DNA from: Limnohabitans lacus
Lineage (GTDB): Bacteria; Pseudomonadota; Gammaproteobacteria; Burkholderiales; Burkholderiaceae_C
NCBI RefSeq assembly: GCF_030053395.1
Contig: NZ_JASGBH010000002.1
Span: 220,625-284,624, forward strand
Reading direction: 5' to 3'
Length of the DNA stretch: 64,000 nt
Shown here: positions 26,697-36,171 of the stretch, piece after piece
How positions within the stretch are numbered: the first letter of the stretch is position 1
How the letters are laid out: each line of letters starts with the position of its first letter
Translations under genes and position numbers: made by a program
The notes under the pieces: generated by a model
Database searches by the model: none
Seen by the model: only the letters and a program-made list of their open reading frames with translations
What the model was told of the DNA's origin: nothing

Positions 26697-27530
26697 ATGC
26701 CCCGCTTTGCCGCCAACCTCTCGATGATGTACCCCGACTTGCCGTTTCTGGACCGCTTTGAAGCGGCGGCCCAAGATGGTTTCAAGGCGGTGGAATATTT
26801 GTTCCCCTACGCCTTTCCCGCACAAGAGTTGGCCGCGCGTTTGAAGGCCAACGGCTTGCAACAGGTCTTGTTCAACACGCCCTCGGGCGGCACCGACACC
26901 GACAGCTTTGCCAAGGCCTGGGAGTCCGGCAGCCGCGGCACGGCCAGCGTGCCCGGACGCGAGGCGGAGTTTCGCACCGGCTTTGCACAAGCGCTGGACT
27001 ATGCCGAGGCGCTGAACTGCCCGCGCATCCACGCCATGGTGGGCTTGCGCGGCGAAGGCGCCAGTGGCGAGGCCGCAGATGCCACGTTGGTGAGCAACTT
27101 GCAATGGGCCGCGCGTGAAGCCGCCAAGGCCGGGCGCGATGTGTTGATCGAACCCATCAACACCCGCAGCGTGCCAGGCTTTCACCTCAACCGGCAAGAC
27201 CACGCGCTCCGCATCGTGCAGGCCGTGGGCGCTGCCAACGTGAAAGTGCAAATGGACCTGTTCCACTGCCAAATCGTCGAAGGCGACCTGAGCACCAAGA
27301 TCGCCCAATACTTGCCGACTGGCCGCGTGGGTCACTTCCAGATCGCCGAAGTGCCGCACCGCCACGAACCCGGTACCGGCGAAGTGAACTGGGCCCACAT
27401 CTTCAAGACCATCGACGAGGTCTCTGCCGCCTGCGGCTGGGACGGCTGGATCGGTTGCGAATACAACCCGGCCGATGCGTCGGTGGGCGGTACTTCACGC
27501 GGCCTGAGTTGGGCACGCGGCTACCTGTAA
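26697..27530 (+). CDS. otnI: 2-oxo-tetronate isomerase (hydroxypyruvate isomerase family)
   Basis: 277-residue TIM barrel. It starts with the typical PRFAANLSMMYPDLPFLDRF and has the metal-site segments LIEPINTRSVPGF near residue 150, MDLFHCQ near 184 and the HRHEPGTGEVN segment near 222. It interconverts 2-oxo- and 3-oxo-tetronate, linking LtnD to OtnK. It lies 62 bases after otnC and closes the operon. Hydroxypyruvate isomerase (Hyi) is the alternative name, but the context favours OtnI. Confidence 0.92.
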   Translation: MPRFAANLSMMYPDLPFLDRFEAAAQDGFKAVEYLFPYAFPAQELAARLKANGLQQVLFNTPSGGTDTDSFAKAWESGSRGTASVPGREAEFRTGFAQALDYAEALNCPRIHAMVGLRGEGASGEAADATLVSNLQWAAREAAKAGRDVLIEPINTRSVPGFHLNRQDHALRIVQAVGAANVKVQMDLFHCQIVEGDLSTKIAQYLPTGRVGHFQIAEVPHRHEPGTGEVNWAHIFKTIDEVSAACGWDGWIGCEYNPADASVGGTSRGLSWARGYL

Positions 27531-27542
27531 AGCCAGCTGGAC

Positions 27543-28214
27543 TCAATCGCGCTGCAAGTCTTCGGGCCAGCGCAAGTGCAGGCCGGTCCTTTGGGCCAGA
27601 GCTTGAATATCTTCAGGGCTGTCCACATCGGCGCGGTAATGGGCATTGGCGCTGACCCAGCGGTGCACTTGCTGCGGGTGCTGCTGCTGCCACTGCCGCC
27701 CGCCCATGGTGGGTGGCCCCGCCAAAATTTGCTGGGCCACGCTGCGGCCAAACATCACCGGGTTGCCAGGCAAACCCTCCACCACCGGGCGCACCAATTG
27801 CGTTGGGGCAGGCCTTTGGTGATAGGCATGGATCAGGTCCGCGATGTCTTGCGCATCGATCAAGGGTTGATCGGCCAGAAGCACCAGCGTGGCATCTGCA
27901 TCGGGTGCCATGGCTTGCAAGCCCAAGCGCAGTGAGGACTCTTGCCCTTCATCGGGGTCTGGGTTGGTGAGCCAATGCACCGGCAAATCACGGGCCGACT
28001 GGTGAATGCGCTGGGCATAGTGCCCCAGCACCACCACCACGTCTTGCACACCCGCACCCGACAATGCCAAGCATTGGCGGCGCAGCAGCGAAACACCATC
28101 GATCTCGAGCAAACATTTGGGCCGCAGACCCATGCGCGAAGCCGAGCCAGCGGCCAAGATCACCGCGGCCACTTTGACAGGCAGACCTTCTGCCTTTGCG
28201 TGGTTTTCGTTCAT
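27543..28214 (-). CDS. MocA/MobA-like nucleotidyltransferase
   Basis: 223 residues. The N-terminal NTP-binding signature VILAAGSASRMG is near residue 18, followed by LLADQP and GNPVMFGR. The family includes molybdenum cofactor cytidylyltransferase MocA and related enzymes that serve xanthine-dehydrogenase-type hydroxylases. No molybdoenzyme genes are nearby, so the exact donor and acceptor are unknown. The ATG at 28214 has GGAG nine bases upstream; an ATG at 28229 is possible. Confidence 0.83.
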   Translation of the reverse strand: MNENHAKAEGLPVKVAAVILAAGSASRMGLRPKCLLEIDGVSLLRRQCLALSGAGVQDVVVVLGHYAQRIHQSARDLPVHWLTNPDPDEGQESSLRLGLQAMAPDADATLVLLADQPLIDAQDIADLIHAYHQRPAPTQLVRPVVEGLPGNPVMFGRSVAQQILAGPPTMGGRQWQQQHPQQVHRWVSANAHYRADVDSPEDIQALAQRTGLHLRWPEDLQRD

Positions 28215-28333
28215 GCCCCTGCGCTCCATCTTGCTGCCTTGCCCGTTGCGGGGCACGCCAAGCATTGTGCCCCCAAGGATTTATCTCTCAAAAAACCGTT
28301 ACAGTGATTTCTCTTTCGCTCCGGAGTCTTGCG

Positions 28334-29815
28334 ATGAACGCCCCCTTGCACCGAGAAATGCCCGCCCACCACCTGGACAGCGCACAAGCCTTGCGCGAAG
28401 TGACGCAGGCCTGGGACGCCTCCATCCTGCCCGAGCTCAAGCAATACATCGAAGTGCCGGCCAAATCGCCCGCCTTCGATGCCGATTGGGCCGCGCACGG
28501 CCACATCGACACCGTGATGCGCCAAGCCGCCGATTGGGTGACGGCGCAAAAGGTCGAGGGCTTGACGCTGGAGATCATTCAGCTGCCCGGTCGCACGCCG
28601 GTGCTGTTTTTTGAAGTGGCCGCCACACGGTCCAATGCCGAGGGCTCGGGCCAAACCGTGCTGATGTACGGCCACCTGGACAAGCAACCCGAGTTCACCG
28701 GCTGGCGCAACGACCTGGGGCCTTGGACCCCCACTTACGAAGACGGCAAGCTCTATGGCCGTGGCGGTGCGGACGACGGTTATGCGGTGTACGCCAGCAT
28801 CACGGCGCTGCAAGCGCTCAAAAGCCAAAAGACACCGCACCCGCGCATCGTGGGCCTGATCGAGACCTGCGAAGAATCGGGCTCGTATGACCTGCTGCCC
28901 TATGTGGACGCGCTGCGAGCGCGCCTAGGCGATGTGGGCCTGGTGATTTGCCTGGACAGTGGCGCGGGCAACTATGACCAGCTGTGGCTGACCACCAGCC
29001 TGCGCGGCATGGCCAGCGGCACCCTCAAGGTGCAGATCCTGACCGAAGGCATCCATTCGGGCGATGCCTCGGGTGTGGTGCCGTCGAGCTTTCGCATCAT
29101 GCGCCAGGTGCTCGACCGGCTGGAGGACAGCAGCACCGGCCGCTTGTTGCCGCAGAGCTTTCATTGCGAAGTGCCTGCCGAGCGCATGGCACAGGCCCGG
29201 GCCACGGCGGCGATTTTGGGCGAAGAACTCTACAAGCGCTTTCCGTGGGCGCACTATGACTGCGGCGGCTCCACCAGCTTTGCACTGCCCACCACCACCG
29301 ACCCGGTGCAGGCCTTGCTCAACCGCACCTGGGCCCCCACTTTGAGCGTGACCGGGGCCGATGGTTTCCCGGCCCTCAAAGACGCGGGCAATGTGCTGCG
29401 GCCTTACACGGCCTTCAAACTCAGCCTGCGCTTACCGCCGCTGATCGATGCGGCCACCGCCGTGCAAGAACTCAAAACTTTGCTGGAAGACAACGCGCCC
29501 TACCAAGCTCAGGTGACCTTTGAGAGCGGAGGCGGCGCCACCGGCTGGAACGCACCCGACACGCAGCCTTGGTTTGAGCAAGCGCTCAACCACGCCAGCC
29601 AATCGCACTTTGGCGCCTCGGTGGGCTACATCGGGCAAGGCGGCACCATCCCGCTCATGAACATGCTGAGCGCGGGCTTTCCGAAAGCGCAAATGATGGT
29701 CTGCGGCGTGCTGGGCCCCAAGAGCAACGCGCACGGGCCCAACGAGTTTTTGCACGTGCCTTATGCCAAGAAGCTCACCGCTGCGGTGGCCGAAGTCATC
29801 GCCCGCATGCCATGA
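28334..29815 (+). CDS. M20-family metallopeptidase (dipeptidase-like)
   Basis: 493 residues. Metal-binding blocks of the M20/M28 clan are clear: YGHLDKQPE near residue 115, GRGGADDGY near 141, the catalytic/metal EESGSYD near 179, LDSGAG near 207, and a late HGPNEFL near 466. A dimerisation domain interrupts the catalytic fold. It probably cleaves dipeptides or N-acyl amino acids in the cytoplasm. A CCGGAG site lies before the ATG. The stop overlaps the downstream hydrolase (ATGA). Confidence 0.9.
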   Translation: MNAPLHREMPAHHLDSAQALREVTQAWDASILPELKQYIEVPAKSPAFDADWAAHGHIDTVMRQAADWVTAQKVEGLTLEIIQLPGRTPVLFFEVAATRSNAEGSGQTVLMYGHLDKQPEFTGWRNDLGPWTPTYEDGKLYGRGGADDGYAVYASITALQALKSQKTPHPRIVGLIETCEESGSYDLLPYVDALRARLGDVGLVICLDSGAGNYDQLWLTTSLRGMASGTLKVQILTEGIHSGDASGVVPSSFRIMRQVLDRLEDSSTGRLLPQSFHCEVPAERMAQARATAAILGEELYKRFPWAHYDCGGSTSFALPTTTDPVQALLNRTWAPTLSVTGADGFPALKDAGNVLRPYTAFKLSLRLPPLIDAATAVQELKTLLEDNAPYQAQVTFESGGGATGWNAPDTQPWFEQALNHASQSHFGASVGYIGQGGTIPLMNMLSAGFPKAQMMVCGVLGPKSNAHGPNEFLHVPYAKKLTAAVAEVIARMP

Positions 29816-30654
29816 AACAAGCCAAACGCAGCACCTTGCAAGGCCAGGCCGGTCAACTGGCCGTGTACGACTGGCCCTTGCCCTTGGGGCCCATACGGGG
29901 CACGGTGCTGCTGGTGCATGGCCTGGGGGAACACACCGGGCGCTACGGCCATGTGGCCGATCAGCTGCGCCAATGGGGCTTTGCGGTGCGCGGCTACGAC
30001 CACCAAGGCCACGGCCACTCCGAAGGCGTGCGCGGCACACTGCACACCCCTGACGGGCTCATGCAAGACTTGGCCACGGTGATCGACGACACACGCGCCA
30101 AACCCGGCGCCAGCGATGCGCCCTTGATTTTGCTAGGCCACAGCATGGGCGGTTTGGTGGTGGCACGCGCGGTGGCCGAACAGTTGCGTTATGTCGACGG
30201 CGTGGTCATGTCCTCACCGGCTTTGGGCACCTGGGCCAACCCTTTGCAAAAACTGCTGCTGGCCACTTTGCCTAAACATTGGCCACACCTGTGTGTGGGC
30301 AACGGGCTCAACCCCAAGCTGATCGCCCGCGATGCGCAAACCGTGCAGCGCTACACACTGGACCCGCTGGTGCACGACCGCATCTCGACCCGGCTGGGGG
30401 CTTGGATCTACACCGAAGGCCCCAAGACGGTGGCACTGGCGGCCGAGTGGAAGGTGCCCAGTTTGCTGATTTACGCCGGGCAAGACCGTCTGGTGCACCC
30501 CGACGCGAATGCGGCCTTTGCCGCGAAGGCACCGGCCTCGGTGGTGCACTCGCACTGCTTTGCGCCCATGTACCACGAGATCTTCAACGACACCCAGCGC
30601 CAGCTGGTGTTCCAGGCGCTCAAGCGCTGGCTGGACGATCGCTTCGCTGCTTGA
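29812..30654 (+). CDS. Alpha/beta hydrolase (monoacylglycerol lipase-like)
   Basis: 280 residues. The oxyanion segment VHGLGEHTGRY is near residue 33, the nucleophile elbow GHSMGG near 108, the Asp in IYAGQDRLVHPD near 221 and the His in MYHEIFND near 254. These are the Serine-aminopeptidase S33/monoacylglycerol lipase hallmarks. It is coupled to the M20 gene by four bases. Its last 35 bases overlap the end of the convergent MFS gene. Confidence 0.88.
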   Translation: MKQAKRSTLQGQAGQLAVYDWPLPLGPIRGTVLLVHGLGEHTGRYGHVADQLRQWGFAVRGYDHQGHGHSEGVRGTLHTPDGLMQDLATVIDDTRAKPGASDAPLILLGHSMGGLVVARAVAEQLRYVDGVVMSSPALGTWANPLQKLLLATLPKHWPHLCVGNGLNPKLIARDAQTVQRYTLDPLVHDRISTRLGAWIYTEGPKTVALAAEWKVPSLLIYAGQDRLVHPDANAAFAAKAPASVVHSHCFAPMYHEIFNDTQRQLVFQALKRWLDDRFAA

Positions 30655-31798
30655 GCCCCAACCAGGCCAGCGCCAAACCCGCCAGGGCCACCGGCACCAA
30701 AGAGCCCACGTTCAACCAAGTCCAGCCCCCCGTGGTGACCAAGGCTCCCGAGGCAAACGAGGTGAGCGCCATGGTGGCGAACACGAAGAAGTTGATGGCC
30801 GCTTGAGCGCGGTCTTTCTCTTCAGGTCGCCAGGCCCGCATGGCCAAAGTGGTGCTGCCGGTGAACAAGAAATTCCAGCCCAGGCCCAACAAAAACAGGG
30901 CGACGATGAACTGGTGCAATTCGATGCCCGACAAGGCCACCGCGATGCACACAAAATTCAACAACACACCGACCGACATGATGGTCAAGGCGCCAAACTT
31001 CTTGATCAAGTGGCCCGTGAAAAAGCCCGGTGCAAACATGCCGATCACATGCCACTCGAGCACCAACGCGGCATCGCTGAAACCAAAGCCACACACCTGC
31101 ATGGCCAAAGGCGTGGCGGCCATGAGCAGGTTCATCACGCCGTAGCTCAAAGCCGCTGTGGCTGCCGCCACGATGAAAATCGGCTGGCGCATGATGTCGG
31201 CCAAGGGCCGGCCCACGGCATCGCCGGCTTTTTTGGGGGGCACGGCCGGAAAGCGGATGAAGCTGATCACCACCAGCCCCAAGACAGCCACTCCGGCCAA
31301 AGCCAGGTAGGCGCCCATGAAAGGCGTCTCCAAAATACCCTTGGTGCGCGACGCCAGATTGGGCCCCGCGATGGCCCCGATCAAGCCACCGGCCATGACC
31401 AGCGAGACGGCTTTTTCGCGAAAGCTCTCAACCGACAGCTCTGCTGCCGCAAAGCGGTAGAGCTGACCGTTGGCGCTGTAGTACCCCGCGATCACCGTGG
31501 CGCACACCAGCAACCAGAAGTTGTGGCTCCAAGCCGCATAGGCCGCCAGCAAAGCCGCGAACACCGCCACCAACAAGCCCAACTGAAACGAGATGCGCCG
31601 CCCAAAGCGCGACTGGGTCTTGGCCACCAAGCCCGTAGACAAGGCACCCCCCACCACATAGCCCATGACGGGCAAAGTCGCCATCCAGCCCAGCGGGGCC
31701 ATGGACAGGCCCACCAAACCGTTGATGGCGATGAAGGTGACGTTGTTCGTGAAGAACAGACCCTGGCAAAGGGTCAGGAGGATGAGGTTGGCGTTCAT
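30620..31798 (-). CDS. MFS transporter
   Basis: 392 residues with 12 hydrophobic segments; the loop 2-3 region carries SRFGRRISFQ, an MFS motif-A-like stretch. It is an inner-membrane secondary carrier of unknown substrate. Its 3' end overlaps the 3' end of the hydrolase gene on the other strand by 35 bases, so the transcripts would be complementary there. Confidence 0.88.
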   Translation of the reverse strand: MNANLILLTLCQGLFFTNNVTFIAINGLVGLSMAPLGWMATLPVMGYVVGGALSTGLVAKTQSRFGRRISFQLGLLVAVFAALLAAYAAWSHNFWLLVCATVIAGYYSANGQLYRFAAAELSVESFREKAVSLVMAGGLIGAIAGPNLASRTKGILETPFMGAYLALAGVAVLGLVVISFIRFPAVPPKKAGDAVGRPLADIMRQPIFIVAAATAALSYGVMNLLMAATPLAMQVCGFGFSDAALVLEWHVIGMFAPGFFTGHLIKKFGALTIMSVGVLLNFVCIAVALSGIELHQFIVALFLLGLGWNFLFTGSTTLAMRAWRPEEKDRAQAAINFFVFATMALTSFASGALVTTGGWTWLNVGSLVPVALAGLALAWLGLKQRSDRPASA

Positions 31799-31854
31799 AC
31801 CCTGCAGTGTATCGAAGGGCGCGCACAGCCCCTGTCACCTTGGGCAGGTGAACT

Positions 31855-32577
31855 TCAGCGCAAAGTCAATGCCGCCAACACCGCCAAGGGTGCGGTTTCG
31901 GCCCGCAAGACGCGCGGGCCCAAGGTGACCGGCACAAAACCGGCCGCCAAGGCCTGCGCCTCTTCGGCGGGGGTGAGGCCGCCTTCGGGGCCGCTGAGCA
32001 AGGTGACCGAGGTCTGGCCCTGCACAGCATCGCTCAATGGCCGCGTGCCTTCAGACAGGGACAGCACCAAGCGCACACCGTCGGCAGCGCCAGCAGGGTG
32101 CTCGGCTGCCCACTGCGCCACGGTGCAAGCGCTGTCGATGCGGGTGACGCGGTTGCGGCCGCACTGCTCAGCGGCAGCCACGGCCACGCCTTGCCAGTGC
32201 GCCAGCTTTTTTTCGGCGCGCTCGCCTTTGAGCTTGAGCACGCTGCGCTCGGCGGTGATGGGGGTGATGCTGGTGGACCCCAGTTCGGTGGCTTTTTCGA
32301 CCAACCAATCCATGCGCTCGTTGGCGGTGATGCCGGCCAGCAAATGCACAGCGCAGGGCGCTTCACGTTCGACCGCATGGTGCGTGCCCACCTCCACGTC
32401 CACGTCGCTTCGGCCCATGCGGGTGACGGTGGCTTCAAATTCGCCGCCTTCGCCGTTGAACAAATTGATGCCGTCGCCCGGCTGCATGCGCAAGACCTGC
32501 ACATGGCGGGCGGCACCCGGCGGCAAGCTCAGCGCCAAGCCGGTTTGCAAAGGGGCAGGGCAGTAAAAACGCGGCAT
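31855..32577 (-). CDS. rsmE: 16S rRNA (uracil(1498)-N(3))-methyltransferase
   Basis: 240-residue SPOUT methyltransferase that methylates U1498 of 16S rRNA. It opens with MPRFYCP, has the ATELGSTSITPI block near residue 100, and the knot segment LLSGPEGGLTPAE near 195 followed by LGPRVLRAETAPLA. The start at 32577 follows the amgK stop by two bases, so it forms an operon with amgK. Confidence 0.93.
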   Translation of the reverse strand: MPRFYCPAPLQTGLALSLPPGAARHVQVLRMQPGDGINLFNGEGGEFEATVTRMGRSDVDVEVGTHHAVEREAPCAVHLLAGITANERMDWLVEKATELGSTSITPITAERSVLKLKGERAEKKLAHWQGVAVAAAEQCGRNRVTRIDSACTVAQWAAEHPAGAADGVRLVLSLSEGTRPLSDAVQGQTSVTLLSGPEGGLTPAEEAQALAAGFVPVTLGPRVLRAETAPLAVLAALTLR

Positions 32578-32579
32578 GC

Positions 32580-33674
32580 TCACATGCGCCCGTAGGCAAA
32601 ACCCACCTGGGGCGTGGTGCCCTCGATCTCGTCGAGCACCTTGAGCAAGGGGCCCAGTTCGCGGTAACGGTCGCAGGTCTTGCGGATGTAGTGGATGAAG
32701 CGCGGGGCATCGGCCAAATATTTGGGCTTGCCGTCGCGCAGCGTCAAGCGCGCAAAGATACCCGCCACCTTCAGGTGTCGCTGCAGGCCCATCCATTCAA
32801 CGGCGCGGTAGAAGGCGCCAAAGTCGCTGTGCCAGTCTTCAAAATCCATCAGCCCGGCCTTGCGGGCCTTTTCCCAATAGCGGATGGTGATGTCGAGCAC
32901 GAAGTCTTCGTCCCAGGTCAGGAAGGCGTCGCGCATCAGGCTGGCGATGTCATAGGTCACTGGGCCATAGACTGCATCCTGAAAGTCCAACACGCCCAGC
33001 TGCTCACTTTGGTGCGGCATCATCAGGTTGCGGGGCATGAAGTCGCGGTGCACGTACACCGAAGGCGCGGCCAGGTTGCGCTGCACGATCAGGGCAAAGG
33101 CTTTGTCTAACGTTGCCTTGTCTTGGCCTTGCAGCTGCACGCCTTTGTGCTGGGCCAAATACCAATCGGGGAACAGGCTCAGTTCGCGCTGGAGCAAAGC
33201 CTCGTCGTAAGGCGGCAAGACGCCGGGGCGCGACGCCAGCTGCCACTGGACCAAGGTGTCCACCGCCTGCATGTAAAGGCCATGGTTGGCTTGCGGGCGC
33301 TCGGCATCGATGGCCGACATCATGGTGGCGCTGCCCAGGTCGTTCAGGAGCATGAAACCATGGGCTTCGTGCCAGTCGAGCACTTCAGGGGCGCGCAGGC
33401 CGGCATCCTTCATCAGGGCGGCAATCTGCACAAAGGGCTTGGAGTTTTCTCTGTCCGGTGGCGCATCCATCACGATGCGGCTGTCGCCTGCGGCCGTGTC
33501 TACACGCAGATAGCGGCGAAAGCTCGCATCGGCCGAGGCGATGCGCACCGTTGCAGGCAAAAGCCCTTGGGCGGGCGCGATGCCCGCCATCCAGGCGTTG
33601 AACAGGACTTGGCGGGCCGGATCGGCCCAGCTGACTTCAGGAGTCGCGTTGGGGGAGGCAGTAGGGTGGCTCAT
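32580..33674 (-). CDS. amgK: N-acetylmuramate/N-acetylglucosamine kinase AmgK-type phosphotransferase
   Basis: 364-residue aminoglycoside-phosphotransferase-fold kinase. The catalytic loop VHRDFMPRNLM is near residue 207 and the DFQD metal loop near 229. AmgK phosphorylates MurNAc at C1 in the MurNAc recycling route that bypasses de novo UDP-MurNAc synthesis; MurU completes it and is encoded about 10 kb away here. Divergence from lptD is the conserved context of this gene. Its ATG (complement of 33672-33674) shares two bases with the lptD ATG. Confidence 0.87.
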   Translation of the reverse strand: MSHPTASPNATPEVSWADPARQVLFNAWMAGIAPAQGLLPATVRIASADASFRRYLRVDTAAGDSRIVMDAPPDRENSKPFVQIAALMKDAGLRAPEVLDWHEAHGFMLLNDLGSATMMSAIDAERPQANHGLYMQAVDTLVQWQLASRPGVLPPYDEALLQRELSLFPDWYLAQHKGVQLQGQDKATLDKAFALIVQRNLAAPSVYVHRDFMPRNLMMPHQSEQLGVLDFQDAVYGPVTYDIASLMRDAFLTWDEDFVLDITIRYWEKARKAGLMDFEDWHSDFGAFYRAVEWMGLQRHLKVAGIFARLTLRDGKPKYLADAPRFIHYIRKTCDRYRELGPLLKVLDEIEGTTPQVGFAYGRM

Positions 33675-36171
33675 GGATAATCCCATTCTACAAAGCCTGC
33701 GCTCGGCTCCCCGGTGCCAAGGCCGGCCCTCTGTCCATCCTCCATCCCCATTTGTGCACACCGCTCTCGCTTTGTCCCGTTTGCCACTGACACCTGCTGC
33801 CCCACCCGCTTTGCGGGTGCTGGTGCTGGCCGTGTTGTGCGCGTTGGGCAGCCAGGCTCAAGCCCAAGGCACGGGCTTGTCGCTGCGCAGCAGCCCGATG
33901 CTGGAAGAGCGGATTTCCGAGCGCCAGCGCAGCGAAGGCGCCATCTTTGTGGGGGGTGATCAGGTCACGGCCCGCCCGGACATGGACTTGGTCATCGATG
34001 GGCAAGCCACGGTGCGCAGACCGGGCTTGGCAGTCAAGGCCGACCGCATCCTCTACGACCAAAGCCAAGACATCTTGAACGCCGAAGGCCATGTGCGCCT
34101 GAGCCGTGACGGCAGCATGTTCGAAGGCCCACGTTTGAAGCTGCAAGTTGACAGTTTCCAGGGCACATTTGAAAAACCCACTTTTGAGCTTTACCGCAGC
34201 GGCGGCTACGGCGATGCCTCGCAGGTGGATTTCATCGACGACAAACGCCAAATCGTTCGCGATGCGCGTTACACCACCTGCCGCCGCACACCCGGCCCCG
34301 AGTGGTTGCCCGAGTGGTTTGTCAAAGCCACCAGCATGACGCTGGACATGGAAGAGTCCACCGTGCAGGCCGAAGATGTGCAATTGCGCTTCAAAGGTGT
34401 GCCCCTGATGAACGCTTCATCGGTGAGCTTTGCCATGACCGACGAGCCCAAATCAGGCTTCTTGCCTTCGCTGATTGGCGTCGATTCGGTCAGTGGCTTG
34501 AGCATGTCGGCGCCCTACTACTTGGCCATCGCACCCAACCGCGACGCCACCATCACCACCCACTTGATGAGCAAGCGCGGTGCCTCGGTGGACAGCGAGT
34601 TCCGATACCTGGAGCAAGACTACAAAGGCCAAGCCCGCCTGATCGCCATGCCCAACGACAGCCTGCGCCAGCAGTCGCGCTGGGGCATGACCACGCAGCA
34701 CAATGGCAGCCTGGACACGGGTCTGGATGCGGTGGGCCGTGTCGGTGTGGGACTGACCCTCAACCGCGTGAGCGATGACAATTTCTGGCGTGACTTTCCA
34801 CGCTCGGGGCTGGCCTTGACCCAGCGCTTGCTGCCGTCGACCGGCGTGGTGTCTTGGGGGCGCGGCAACTTCAACATGACGGCCCAGGTGCAGCGCTGGC
34901 AAACCCTGCAAATTGACACGGCCGCCATCACCCCACCTTATGACCGCGCACCGCAAATCACGATGCGCTATGGCCAGTGGAATGCCGAAGGCCTGGACTG
35001 GTCGGTGGTGGGCGACACGACCCGCTTCGAAACGGATTTTTCACGCATCCCGAATGTGAGCGCCGCCACTTTGGCCAGCTTGCGCAATGGCGAACGCAGT
35101 TATGTGCAAGCGCAAGTGAGCCGGCCTTGGGTTCGCCCTTGGGGCTTTGTCACGCCCAAGCTGCAAATGCACGCCACGCGCTACCAGCTGGACAACGCCC
35201 TGAGCACTGGCGAAAGCGCGTTCAACCGAGCCTTGCCCACGTTCAGTGTGGATTCGGGATTGGTGTTTGAGCGTGAAACCAACTGGTTTGGCAAAGACAT
35301 TTTGCAAACCCTGGAGCCACGGGCTTTTTATGCCCGCACGCCCTACCGCGACCAAAGCTTGCTGCCGCTTTACGACAGCGGTGCAGCCGACTTCAACCTG
35401 TCCACCATTTACAGCGAGAACCCCTATGTGGGCCAGGACCGCTTGGTGGACAACAACTCACTGACTTTGGGCGTCACGACCCGCTTTTTCGATGCGCAAT
35501 CGGGCGCAGAGAGGTTGAAGCTGGGCATGGCCCAGCGCATCCGTTTCGACAGTCAGCAAGTGGTCTTGCCAGGGCAATCGACCATTTCTGCAGGCCTGAG
35601 TGACATGCTGCTGGGCGCTGGCGTGCGCTGGTCCGATCGCTGGACGGTGGACTCCACGGTGCAGGTCAATTCACAAACCAACGCGATCACCCGCACCACC
35701 TTGCAAAGCCGTTACAACCCCACGCCTTACCGCGTGTTCAACGTCGCCTACCGACTCAACCAAGGGGTGAGCGAGCAGGTGGACATGGGCTGGCAATGGC
35801 CGATCAACGACTTGTGGGGCGGCGGTGACCGAGAGACCGAAACCGCCTGGACCCGAACACGCGGCCAAGGCCTGGGCCCCGACCGCTGGTACAGCGTGGG
35901 CCGCATGAACTTCAGCTTGACTGAAAGACGCCTCGTGGACACCATCATCGGCTTCGAATACGATGCCGGCTGCTGGTTGGGGCGCGTCGTTTTACAGCGC
36001 CTGCAAAGCACCGTCAGCACGGCCAGCACCCAATTAATGTTCCAGTTGGAGTTTTCAGGCTTGGCCAGAGTGGGCGCCAGCCCTTTGCAAAGCCTGCGCA
36101 ACAACATCACCAATTACCAATTCCTGCGTGACACCACCGAACAACCGAGCCGATTCCAGTCTTATGAATGA
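33673..36171 (+). CDS. lptD: LPS-assembly outer membrane protein LptD
   Basis: 832 residues from the ATG at 33673. A signal segment ends near SQAQA, then an OstA/LptA-like jellyroll domain (RADRILYDQ, LNAEGHVRLSRDG) is followed by a large beta-barrel. The Cys pairs (CRRTPGPEW and the late YDAGCWLG) fit LptD disulfides. The start is uncertain: the ATG gives a signal region above 60 residues, while an in-frame GTG at 33754 gives about 37 residues, and a GATAAT -10-like box at 33676 would then fall in the leader. LptD inserts LPS in the outer leaflet with LptE. Confidence 0.92.
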   Translation: MDNPILQSLRSAPRCQGRPSVHPPSPFVHTALALSRLPLTPAAPPALRVLVLAVLCALGSQAQAQGTGLSLRSSPMLEERISERQRSEGAIFVGGDQVTARPDMDLVIDGQATVRRPGLAVKADRILYDQSQDILNAEGHVRLSRDGSMFEGPRLKLQVDSFQGTFEKPTFELYRSGGYGDASQVDFIDDKRQIVRDARYTTCRRTPGPEWLPEWFVKATSMTLDMEESTVQAEDVQLRFKGVPLMNASSVSFAMTDEPKSGFLPSLIGVDSVSGLSMSAPYYLAIAPNRDATITTHLMSKRGASVDSEFRYLEQDYKGQARLIAMPNDSLRQQSRWGMTTQHNGSLDTGLDAVGRVGVGLTLNRVSDDNFWRDFPRSGLALTQRLLPSTGVVSWGRGNFNMTAQVQRWQTLQIDTAAITPPYDRAPQITMRYGQWNAEGLDWSVVGDTTRFETDFSRIPNVSAATLASLRNGERSYVQAQVSRPWVRPWGFVTPKLQMHATRYQLDNALSTGESAFNRALPTFSVDSGLVFERETNWFGKDILQTLEPRAFYARTPYRDQSLLPLYDSGAADFNLSTIYSENPYVGQDRLVDNNSLTLGVTTRFFDAQSGAERLKLGMAQRIRFDSQQVVLPGQSTISAGLSDMLLGAGVRWSDRWTVDSTVQVNSQTNAITRTTLQSRYNPTPYRVFNVAYRLNQGVSEQVDMGWQWPINDLWGGGDRETETAWTRTRGQGLGPDRWYSVGRMNFSLTERRLVDTIIGFEYDAGCWLGRVVLQRLQSTVSTASTQLMFQLEFSGLARVGASPLQSLRNNITNYQFLRDTTEQPSRFQSYE

